This document shows, piece after piece, positions 1-8,988 of a stretch of DNA of 64,000 nucleotides (position 1 is its first letter; each line of letters begins with the position of its first letter). The stretch spans positions 1,488,001 through 1,552,000 of the forward strand of contig CM073196.1 in the NCBI GenBank assembly GCA_037042915.1, in the 5' to 3' direction. A program made the position numbers and the translations under genes. Source of the DNA: Auricularia sp. M13. Taxonomy: Eukaryota > Basidiomycota > Agaricomycetes > Auriculariales > Auriculariaceae. The notes beneath the pieces are model-generated. The model had not been told where the DNA came from, searched no databases, and saw nothing but the letters and a program-made list of their open reading frames with translations.

Positions 1-1000
1 GGGCGCGCAGGTCCTTCCAAGAGCACTTTACCTTCCGACGCGAGCACTCGAGGCACGCCGCCAGCCCCTGCGCCGGAAGGCAGTCGTCGTCGCGGTCCGC
101 ACAACGGCTGCACGGCTGCCCAGTGTCAGATATCACAACCCGCGCTGGACGATGGTAACTACTCACCGAGGTCGGGACCCCATGGCGGTCTATCAGACCC
201 TCCGCGAACGCCCGGTCCCACGCATGTCGGCGGTCGCGCAGAGCGGGTTGCTCCTCCACGCCGGGCGGGGGTGTCCGTGGCCGACGCGGGTGATGCAACA
301 CAGAGCCCAACGACGGCGGCGCAGGAGCGGGCGGCATCCGCACAGCAGACGATGAGCGCGGCCGACGAGCAGGCGGCGCCGAGGGAACAGACGGAGCGGG
401 CGCCGACGGTCGGGACGAAGACGACGCTGGCGCAGGACGACGCGGCCGAGGAACAACAACCGACGGCGGCGGCGGCGCGGACCTCTCGCACTCGGCGTAC
501 AGCGGGTGCCCGGGCGGGATCTTCAGCGTCGAGCAACGGGTCCTGAACACGGCATCCGACGGCAGAGGCGGGAGGCGAAGCGCCAGCGGACGAACTTGCT
601 CGGATAGCGCGGCGGGCACGGACAAAACGGAGACAGGAGAGCGTCCGCGGGCGACGAGCAAGCAGCCAGACCGAGAGCAAGAGCACGGGCCGACGGCAAC
701 AACGAGAAGAGCAGGCGGCGCTCGACGCCGAACTCCAACTGTCGGTCGCGGGCCAGGTCACGGTGCGCAGCGGGGATGCCAGGGTCGCCGGCGCGGCGGC
801 GATGCGGTCCATGGCGTCGGTCAGGACAGCGATGCGGGCCTCCATATCCACGGTCCGGGCGCGCGAGAGCACAAAGTCGGGCAGCACGGGCACCCAGGCG
901 GGTGCTCCGCCACTGCGCTGGTCGTCGCGGGCGTCGTCTGCGCGGTCTGCAGAGGGCATGGTGGTGGTAAGAGGACAAGAAGCAGATTGACAGGCCGAAG
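1..1000 (-). mobile_element. Gag-like coding remnant running off the left edge
   Basis: The minus strand looks protein-coding here. One part starts near 960 with a short charged helix-like stretch (around PDFVLSRARTVDMEARIAVL). A Pro/Arg/Ser-rich linker follows. A cysteine cluster at about 112-25 has the pattern C-x2-C-x6-C, then C-x2-C-x6-C, with basic residues between. Charged helix, low-complexity linker and Cys cluster is the layout of capsid-type (gag) proteins of fungal LTR elements, but basidiomycete proteins of unknown function can look similar. It lies beside two LTR-like repeats and may be the body of the element whose 5' LTR is at 2389-3244. It appears broken and incomplete within the window. 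Family and function are inferred, not shown. Confidence 0.35.
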
Positions 1001-1127
1001 CTTTATGTCCAACCGCGAACTGAATTGCCATTCAGTCCGCGGCGCCCTCGGCCCGTTGTTTCGACCTCCCCGCCTTTCGCCTCTCGCCCTCGGACGCTCT
1101 CTCGGCTCGCGGCTTGAAAGGGGGTTA

Positions 1128-1985
1128 TGTTGCGGTCATCACGGCCGTCGCAAGCTCTGTCCGCTTGCCCGCGGGTTTTACGCCGCTTCGCCGAGCGTTC
1201 GGTCGCTGCTGTATACAGTCGGCGCACTGTTTATCCTCGGACGGAGACTCGGCCAGGGTTATACGCCTAGAGCTGCTCACCTCGGGATATGATCGACGCG
1301 CCGCTCTCTACCTGTCTAGAGGGTGAGACGACCTCGGCGCATACCCCAATTCGGCTCGGTGGAGGCTTCTTCTCCTCGGACCAGGGTTCGGCAGCTTTCC
1401 CTTCGCTGTATATGTCGGATATGGGCGTTACGGTGCTCGGGACAAGCTCCAGGACCACCTTTGGACCTGGGGCTGACTCGGCGGGTCACCTTGAGCGGCC
1501 TCGGAGAGTCGGGAACGCCTCTATTGGACTTCTCGTGGGTGCGGTACTCCTCGGATGGATAGTAGGCTGGTTATCATCGCCTGATACAAGCTCGGCTACA
1601 CCCTCGGACCCTCGGCCCGTGGCCTCAACAGTGCGGCGCTCTCCCCGTGTACTCGGGAGGTGCCCTCCTCCTCGGTCCGTACCCTCGGTGGATGGGTGTG
1701 CGTGTGTAGCATACCTCGGCACCTTCACCCTATCTCGGACCACGTTCGACTGGAGGTGTGGTATGGTTTTGGCACCATGGGAGACGACGGTGGGTGGACC
1801 CTTTAGCTCCGGGATCACCCTGGACCGGATCAGCGGACCTTGGGGAGGGGTATATAGGTTGTAGGGTGTAGATGCGTGTACCCTAGGTTTGGTCTGGTCA
1901 ATTGTACCGCTTGTCCGTTCTTCCTCGTCCCTCTCTCCTCTCTTGGGCGTCGGTCTCGGCGAGTGACGAGCGCTCTGCCGTGACA
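1128..1985 (+). mobile_element. LTR-like repeat, copy 1 (plus orientation)
   Basis: An 858-bp repeat that begins TGTTGCGGTCATC and ends CTGCCGTGACA, so it has the TG...CA ends of a retroelement LTR. It is present a second time, inverted, at 2389-3244, at roughly 90 percent identity by eye. A TATA-like TATATAGG lies at 1851, about 720 bases into the repeat, where an LTR promoter would sit. A purine run (GAAAGGGGG) lies just outside its left end. I see no matching target-site duplication at its two flanks. The family (Gypsy or Copia) cannot be told from the LTR alone. Confidence 0.65.
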
Positions 1986-2388
1986 GGCGGGGTTTTGGGC
2001 GTGGGCGAGTGTCTCGGTTTACTCGCCGGGGTAGAGGGTGCGAAGGAGGTGCTGCACCAGGGGTCGCCGGGGGCGGGATCGGGATATCCCACGCGACCGT
2101 GTGGAGAGGCTGTGCCAAGGGCTTGGTCATGCGCTGCGGCCGATGGGGTGGAGATAGGGCCTTGGCAGCGTACGCCTCGCTTCTCGGTGTGGGTGGCGAC
2201 TCCGAGGGAGAAGGATGCGGGTGCCAATGGGCCTCGGCCGGTGCACAGCGGCTAGCTGACGGCGAGGCCGGCCTGATGAGGTCGTCGGCGTGACACACGG
2301 GCGATAGTAGTCGAAAGGACGCCGCGGCCGTGTGGGGAAGGAGAAGAGGGATGAGCGTCGGTCGAAAGGGAGTGAAGGTTTGGTCTTA
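1986..2388. other. 403-bp spacer between the two inverted LTR-like repeats
   Basis: Unique sequence between the inner ends of the two facing repeats. It is G-rich on the plus strand with several short open frames and no recognisable protein. It could be the leader of an LTR element reading leftward from copy 2, or simply DNA trapped between two solo LTRs. Confidence 0.4.
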
Positions 2389-3244
2389 TGTCACGGCAGA
2401 GCGCTCGTCACTCGCCGAGACCGACGCCCAAGAGAGGAGAGAAGGACGAGGAAGAACGGACAAGCGGTACAATTGACCAGACCAAACCTAGGGTACACGC
2501 ATCTACACCCCACAACCTATATACCCATCCCCAAGGTCCACTGATCCGGTCCATGGTGATCCCGGAGCTAAAGGGTCCATCCACCATCGTCTCCCATAGT
2601 GCTAGCACTCTACCACACCTCCAGTCGAACAGGGTCCGAGACAGGGCGAAGGTGCCGAGGTATGCCACACATACACACACCCACCGAGTGCACGGACCGA
2701 GAAGGAGGGCACCTCCCGAGTACACGGGGCGAGCGCCGAGCTGTTGAAGCCACGGGCCGAGGGTCCGAGGATGTAGCCGAGCTTGTACCAGGTGATGATA
2801 ACCGACCTACTATCCATCCGAGGGGTACCGTACCGACGAGAGGTCCAATAGAGGCGTTTCCGACCCTCCGAGGTTGCCCAGGGTGACCCACCGAGTCCGC
2901 CCGAGGTCCAAAGGGGGTTCTGGAGCCTGCCCCGAGCACCACAACGCCCATATCCGACGCATACAGCGAGGGGGGAGCTGCCGAACATTGGTCCGAAGGT
3001 GAGAAGCCTCCACCGAGCCGAATTGGGGTATGCACCGAGGTCGTCTCACCCCCTAGGTAGGTAGAGAGCGGCGTGCAGATCATATCCCGAGTTGAACAGC
3101 CCGAGGTGTATAACTCTGGCCGAGTCTCCGTCCGAGGGTAAGCAGTGCGCCGACTGTATGCAGCAGCGACCGAACGCTCGGCGAAGCGGCGTAAAACCCG
3201 CGGGCAAGCGGACAGAGCTTGCGACGGCCGTGATGACCGCAACA
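2389..3244 (-). mobile_element. LTR-like repeat, copy 2 (minus orientation)
   Basis: 856-bp inverted counterpart of the repeat at 1128-1985. On the plus strand it begins TGTCACGGCAGAG and ends GATGACCGCAACA. The TATA-like box is at 2518-2523 (plus coordinates, read on the minus strand). Its outer end at 3244 is exactly where homology of the neighbouring LINE reverse transcriptase stops, so the insertion or a rearrangement on its edge cut the LINE. The remaining LINE sequence is not found on its other side within this window. About 10 percent divergence from copy 1 suggests that neither insertion is very recent. Confidence 0.65.
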
Positions 3245-5783
3245 GACGTACCCCTCTCGTCACACGGTATTTGGTGCTGAGGAAGCCGTTGATCATTACT
3301 GAGGTGTGTGCGTTCTGGTATAGCGATGAGACCACCTTGACAAATCGTTCTGGCAGGCCGAATCGTTGCAGGACTCGTCCCAGGTAGTCGTGGCGCACAC
3401 GGTCATATGCTTTCTCTTGGTCGAGGGCCACTACTGCGCCGTTTTCTCCTCGTGCGGCCGCGTATTCGAGGACCAGCGTGGTGAGTTTCGTTTGGTCTGT
3501 GATGCTGCGTCCTTTAACGAATCCTGCTTGCGACTCGTGGATCAGGCTCGGGGCTATCTCTGCCAGCTTCAAGGCCAGGGCTTTGGTGTACAGCTTATAG
3601 TCTGTGTTTAATAGCGTGATGGGCCTATAGTTGGCGATGTCGCTGCGTTCCCCTTTCTTGTACAGGGGGCACATCCATCCGTCTGCGAATCCGGTTGACT
3701 GATCTACTCCGTGCTGCTTGATGTCGCGGAATACCAGGGTCAGTGTGTGCGTGATGTCGAATGCGTTTGGGTCGCCCTCCGGCGACGCGGCATGTCTTCT
3801 CGCTAGCTCTTTCCAAAATTCGAAGATGAGGCCGTCCAGGCCTGGGGCCGACCCGTTTTGTGATAGCCGCAGGGATTCTTCGACGTCGCTGGGCGCGATT
3901 TCGGCGCCTAAGGCCGCCGCTTGCTCTGGGCTTGCTCTTGGGACTATATGATCGAGGGCAGTGAGGACACGAGCTTCTCTCTCTTCTGCCTCGTCGTCTA
4001 GGTCTTTTTGCTGGACTTTGTTGTGGTATTTGCGGGCTACTTCCGCCATCTGTTTGGAGTTGCTGGTGAGCTGCTGGTCGCCTGGGCCATTGATTTGCAG
4101 TGCTGCTATGGTATCCCTGGGCTTGATCTCGCGGTGCCATCTGAACCAGTTTTTGCTCATGGACTCGCTATCCATCCAGTTCCTCGCTGATCGATCTGCG
4201 AATCTTGCTGTGAACGAGTCCGTTTGTAGGTCCGTTATCTTCTTTTCGCGTCGTTTAAGCTCGGATTGGAAGGCCTGTAGCGCCTGCTCGCTGTTGTTGG
4301 CCGGGCCCGCTGCGATCAGGGTCTGTCTTTCTTTCTGTGCCTGCTGCAGTTTGGTGAACTTCGCGCAGCCGATCTCTCTTGCTCTCGCTTTCGCGGCCGT
4401 GCATATGCTCTCTTTGAGCTCCCGCCATATGCGCTGTGGATTGTCTGCCTCAGTTCTGCCCGATCGTATTGTGGCCTCCATGCGTCGCGCAGCGGCTGCT
4501 CCCTCATGGATGGCTTTTGTCATAAACTGTTTATCACGTGTCAGTGCTGCCTGCATCGCCCAGCGGCCTGGTCCGATTTTGGGGGCGTCGATGTGCATGA
4601 TGCCGACTTCTACCCGGCTGTGGTCGTTGACTGTTATGCCCGTGAGGCTGGTCGCCCATCCTCGTGAGGATTTTATGAGTGCTTCCGTCATGTAGATTCT
4701 GTCCAGGCGTGACATCGCCGTGCGGCTCGCATTTCGCCATGTCCAATCGACAGAGCTCGGGAAGGTCTCGCGCCACCCGTCCGTTACTTTCAGTAGGCGT
4801 CGTAGGTCTACTAGTGAGTCTGGGTTGTCTATGGGTGTTAGTTTCGCTGGGAAGCGGTCAATTGGGTCTTCGACGCAGTTGAAGTCTCCGAGCAGGATTT
4901 CTGGGCGCGTCGCTGCTGCTCTGTTATTTATTTTCTGGTGTAGGGTCCGCCAGAACTCTTTGTTTTCGGCCTTGTCTGTCGGCGCGTATACCGCGAGGAT
5001 GGCGATACGACGTCCTCGGTGCCATTGTATCGTGACCACGATTGCACGGCCTGCCACGAGTTCTTCCATCTCTGCATCCTGGGTGTTCACCAGTAATTTG
5101 TTTAGTACTATTGCTACTCCCCCTGAGCCTGTTGGGTTCTCTTGTGCCTGGGAGTTGAAAATGCACAGGTGTCTATATAGCGTCTGAGCCTCCGATGTGT
5201 GCTCAGCCGTCATGTGTGTTTCCTGGATGGCAAGGATGCCTATCTTATGCGCTCGGATATCGTCGGCAATACGGCGCCATTTAGTGCTGTGCCTTATCTC
5301 CGCTGCTCCTCGCCCGCGAACGTTCTCGGTCGCTATCGTGAGGTGGGCGCGCGTCTTCTTCGTGCTGCGAAGCGCTGTGGGTTGGGGGCCGGCCGCGGAG
5401 AGGTGTTCCGGCTGGTCTTGGGCCTGTGTGGTGGCTCGCTGAGCATTCGGGAGCATGTGAGCTCCCGCCAGCTGCGCGTTGGCAGCGTCGCGATGGTTCT
5501 CGCTGACCGGAGACGATGCCGGAGAAGAGGTTCGCCAACCTTCTGGTGTGGCTATTCTGCTGGCCGGGACTTCTGAGAGGTCCCTGCCTGGGTATACTTC
5601 ACCTGCCTGTCCCCCAGCCGCTTCTTCTCTGCTTACCCCGGCGAACGGGAGGGTCTGCAGTCCGCCTGCTGGGGGCGTGTGAGCCTGCCAGTTCGTTGTT
5701 GCCGTGGATTTGTTGGGATCGTTGTGTGGTGAAGGTTGCACTGTATATGTCGCGTTCGTGGGCCAGTGCGCCCCCGCCGCCAA
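3245..5783 (-). CDS. LINE ORF2: endonuclease plus truncated reverse transcriptase
   Basis: About 846 codons remain. A Pro/Ala/Thr-rich leader is followed at roughly residues 140-380 by an APE-like endonuclease (IATENVRGRG, ILAIQETHM, LLGDFN and a DHSRV-type end motif). A charged linker follows, and from about residue 630 a reverse transcriptase with the block NYRPITLLNTDYKL, then QAGFVKGRS and the first catalytic aspartate in VVALDQEKAYDRV. The frame runs into the LTR-like repeat directly after TKYRVTRGVR, just before the expected QGCPLSP block. The FADD-type catalytic motif, the thumb and the C terminus are therefore absent. The frame opens after a stop near 5800 with no ATG close by; the first internal ATG is about 100 codons in. 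Translation may depend on reinitiation after ORF1, or the start is missing. Confidence 0.9.
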
Positions 5784-6441
5784 GCTAGCAACCGGCTAGC
5801 ACGAGGAGCCACGCCCTGTCCTACTTGCGCTGCTGCCGGGCAGCGCGTTCGGGAGGGCTTCAGCGTCTCCGCACGGTCGGCTCCAGGTCTAAATAGACCT
5901 CCGTTCCCGATCGCTGCTGTCGCGCAGCGTCTCGAGGTACTACTCAGAGATCGTACTAAGCTCTCACTCCAGCTCCAGTCGCACCTCTCCCCGTCCGGCA
6001 TGGTTCCTCGAGGACACGGCTGGCTTCCCTCGCTCTCTTTTGTGTCCATCGCTCACTGTTGTTGTCTCAGTTGCGACTTATGTTAATCTTTCCGAGGCGC
6101 TGCGATCACGCTTTCGCTTAGGACCAGGTAACGGCTGTGATTGCATGGTCAGGCTGATTAGTACATGCCGTCGATGTGGGTGTGGGGGGGTGGGCTGCGA
6201 TGCCGACGTGTGTGTGGCAGGTGGGTGAAGGGAATGTACGCAAGACGTGGGGGTGTGCTACAAGATACGCGCGCTATGTTCCAAGATGTGGCAGGGGATG
6301 GACAAGATGACGGACTGTACGATATGTGGGGGGCGGGGGGTGGGGGTAGGTGCTGCGCGGCGAGAAGCTATTCACATTGTTTCGTCGAGGGGGGGGCGAG
6401 TCTGGGCGCGAGGCAGCGCGGAGCGCGGGGCGGGGCTCCGC

Positions 6442-8988
6442 TCAGCGCTTGGCGCGTCCGCGGTCGCTTTGTCCCGGACGGCCTGCCTTGTGCATGTGCA
6501 GCGGTGCCGGGAACTGCTTGGAGGGCAGCGGTGAGCGGCGCGCGGCCGGCGTGGCCGGGATCTTGAACTTCTGCGCGCGGGGCTGCTTGTTCTTGCGGAT
6601 CGGGCGCTCCCATGTTGGGATGTCGAGGGCTGTGCACTTGCCGCGGGGGTGGGATGTCGCCTTGCAGATTGGGCAGCTGTATGGTGTTAAATCGAGGCTG
6701 CGGCGGCTAGCTGCGCCGTAGAAGGCGCTGGGGACGACGATGCCGAGCAGGGCGTCGTGGAGGCGCTGGCGCCGTTCTCCTGCGAGCGAGATTATTTCTT
6801 TGATGCCCGCATCGCGTTCCACCTCGTAGTGGATTGGGCCCGTGAACACGTTATACTCGATGACCTCGCCCCCCCGCGCGCCGCGGGGGATGATGGCCAT
6901 TGGGCGTACCGTGATGTTCCTCAGCATCATCGCGAACGCCTTGCCTCCTTGGCCGGGGACTTCGCTCTCGATTTCACGAAAGATCGCCCTGGTCTTGCTG
7001 CACGTCCTGGCTTTGTCCTTGAAGCCCGCTTCCATCTCGTTGCATGGCATAGTCGACTCCGTCCACGTGCCGACGAAGGTGGAGTCGCCGTGCATGCGTT
7101 TGAAGACGACTAGGCTGTATCGTCCGACCTGGATGAACTGGCGTGCTGTCCATGCGCGGACTGTTGACTTGTCCACGTCGTAGACCAGAAAGATGCCCGG
7201 CAGTGCTGGGTCGCCGCCAGGGGCGGCGCGGCCGGGGGCGAGCTTTGCCTGGCTGCCGGGCTGGGTGTTGCGAATCGTGTTCTGGAGGTCTAGGTTGAGG
7301 TGGGACTTGTTCATGCTGGCCACGTTGGTGTCGCCATCGACGCTGTGTACGCGGACTCCGAAGTTGCCGGTTTTGATCTTGCTCCACTTGCTCAGGACGT
7401 CGGGGTCGACGCCCGCCCACATTGCTCCAGCCTTCAGTCCGTCGACCACGTCTTTGGTCTTGGCCGTTGCCCGCATCGGGACCTTGGTATTGCTGAAGAT
7501 AGGGTCAATGCGTGCGGCTTCGGCGCGGTCCTCGTCCGTCGCCGTGCAGTCGTCGTCGGCCTCCTGCTGGTCGAGGTCTTCCTCGTCCGAGAGAGTGGCG
7601 TTTGGCGCAGCGGTCGCGTCGCCTACGTCCTCTGCGTACATGTCGATTTCGTCTGTGTCTGAGACGCTGCCCGCGTCGATGAGCATGGGGTCTTGGCCGT
7701 GCTGGCCTCCTCGTGCGTCCGGGTGCGGCGTGGGGATGCGTGGCGTGCGGGACGTCGGCGCGGTGGACGCCGGGGTCCTGTTCATGAGCGCGCGCGCGAC
7801 AGTGTCTGCGTTGGCTGAGATGGGGCGCTGTTCCTGTCGTCGGTGGTGCCTGTCCGCCCAGCTGTGCTCTACCCTTTGTTCGCGTGGGGCGGTGCGGCTG
7901 ATAGGGCGTGAGTGGAGCCAGGCGTCGTCGTCGTCGTCTTCGAGCTTGATGCTGCTACGGCTTGACTGGCCCGACGGTGCTCTCGATGAGTCCCTCGAGT
8001 TGAAAAGCAGGCTGTCGTCATCCTTGAGGGACGGGAGGGTCTGCGTGTATGGCCGCCATTCTTCGCCTTCCGGCAGGTCATCGACCAGGGCGTTCGGCTC
8101 GCCCCAGACTTTCGGGATGGGGGGGAACGGGGTCTTGAAGGGCTCTAGGTCGGGGCTGGTCGGCTGCTGGCCTGTGGCTGTCTTGCGCGGTGGTGGGACC
8201 GTCCGGTGGAGGGGCTTGGCGACCTGCGCAGGGGAGGGGAGGGCTCTGGGGGGCGGCGCCCTGCCTGCAACCTGGCGCTTCGGCTGCGGCGCTGCAGTTT
8301 TGATGCCTGCGCTTTCTTTTGGCTGTCTGGGGGTTAGCACGGCGCCTCCCGGGCGTGGCTGCCCTGTGCGTACCGTTGGCCAGAAGGATGGGATGGGCCA
8401 GGCGCGTGACGCCTTGTTTTTGTCCTTGGGGAGCTGCGTGGCTTCGGCGTAGCTGCGCTCTGTCGCGCCCGGTACTGGCTGTACTTCCGCTGGCGGGGCG
8501 TCGTCGTCAGTGGCGATGGAGGGCGGAGCTGCTGCTGTCGTCGCCATGAAGGTGTCCGGCGAGCTGGGGCAAAGGATCCGCTCTTCTGGCGGTGGTGCGT
8601 TGGCTGTTCCTGGGCCCGTGTAGATCGTGCCGAAGTCTGGCTGGCTCATGGCAGAGATCGATTCGTGCGCTCGAGACCACCGTTCTGCGCGCGTGACGCG
8701 TTCGGCCTTGGGCGTGCCGTCTGGTTCGACCTCCCGGTGCTTGCGCACGGTCCCGCGCGAGAGGATGTCCAATTCTCGTTCCTCCCCACCCGCCGGTTCC
8801 GAGTCTGCGGCCTGAGAGTCGATGGCCGTCTGGGCGAGCATGGCTAGGTTGGGGCGGGTTGCCGAGGCTACGCGTGATGGGGCAGGGTGGCGCAGGCCGC
8901 GCGGAGAGAGCCCCGCGCCCGTTGACGAGTCCGGGACCGCCGCGTCTTGGTCCAGTACGCTGTATCGATTTTCTGGGGGGACGGACAT
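6442..8988 (-). CDS. LINE ORF1: gag-like RNA-binding protein with CCHC knuckle
   Basis: Open frame of 848 codons with an ATG at 8988 (MSVPPENRYSVLDQ). The first ~450 residues are low-complexity, rich in Pro, Ala, Ser and acidic runs. A conserved-looking middle (about 480-760) has no motif I can name. Near residue 785 lies a single zinc knuckle, CPICKATSHPRGKC, which fits C-x2-C-x4-H-x4-C exactly, followed by a basic tail. Such proteins bind LINE RNA. The stop is about 660 bases upstream of the ORF2 frame, a wide gap for this group. A host protein is unlikely given the neighbouring nuclease/RT frame. Confidence 0.85.
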   Translation of the reverse strand: MSVPPENRYSVLDQDAAVPDSSTGAGLSPRGLRHPAPSRVASATRPNLAMLAQTAIDSQAADSEPAGGEERELDILSRGTVRKHREVEPDGTPKAERVTRAERWSRAHESISAMSQPDFGTIYTGPGTANAPPPEERILCPSSPDTFMATTAAAPPSIATDDDAPPAEVQPVPGATERSYAEATQLPKDKNKASRAWPIPSFWPTVRTGQPRPGGAVLTPRQPKESAGIKTAAPQPKRQVAGRAPPPRALPSPAQVAKPLHRTVPPPRKTATGQQPTSPDLEPFKTPFPPIPKVWGEPNALVDDLPEGEEWRPYTQTLPSLKDDDSLLFNSRDSSRAPSGQSSRSSIKLEDDDDDAWLHSRPISRTAPREQRVEHSWADRHHRRQEQRPISANADTVARALMNRTPASTAPTSRTPRIPTPHPDARGGQHGQDPMLIDAGSVSDTDEIDMYAEDVGDATAAPNATLSDEEDLDQQEADDDCTATDEDRAEAARIDPIFSNTKVPMRATAKTKDVVDGLKAGAMWAGVDPDVLSKWSKIKTGNFGVRVHSVDGDTNVASMNKSHLNLDLQNTIRNTQPGSQAKLAPGRAAPGGDPALPGIFLVYDVDKSTVRAWTARQFIQVGRYSLVVFKRMHGDSTFVGTWTESTMPCNEMEAGFKDKARTCSKTRAIFREIESEVPGQGGKAFAMMLRNITVRPMAIIPRGARGGEVIEYNVFTGPIHYEVERDAGIKEIISLAGERRQRLHDALLGIVVPSAFYGAASRRSLDLTPYSCPICKATSHPRGKCTALDIPTWERPIRKNKQPRAQKFKIPATPAARRSPLPSKQFPAPLHMHKAGRPGQSDRGRAKR

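Larger units (their letters stand above)
3245..8988 (-). mobile_element. LINE (APE-type, Tad1-like) non-LTR retrotransposon, 3' truncated
   Basis: Two minus-strand ORFs in LINE order. ORF1 (6442-8988) carries a CCHC knuckle, and ORF2 (3245-5783) carries an exonuclease/endonuclease-like domain followed by reverse transcriptase. This two-ORF architecture with an APE-type nuclease and a zinc-knuckle ORF1 is usual for the Tad1 clade of fungal LINEs; the clade is inferred from that layout, not from a phylogeny. The element ends inside the reverse transcriptase, at the outer edge of an LTR-like repeat. The second half of ORF2 and the 3' tail are therefore missing and this copy cannot move itself. 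The 5' end is not defined. Both ORFs are otherwise long and open, so the copy is probably young. Confidence 0.85.

Noticed and set aside
159-1031. Minus-strand 290-codon open frame
   Set aside because: Its C-terminal half reads as Ser/Ala/Arg/Cys-rich low complexity and the recognisable Cys cluster nearby is in a different frame, so I did not call it a single gene. The region is noted as a possible gag-like remnant only.
1289-2298. Long open frames on both strands inside the LTR-like repeats and the spacer
   Set aside because: They recur in both repeat copies as mirror images and contain no protein motif; GC-rich composition explains the lack of stops.
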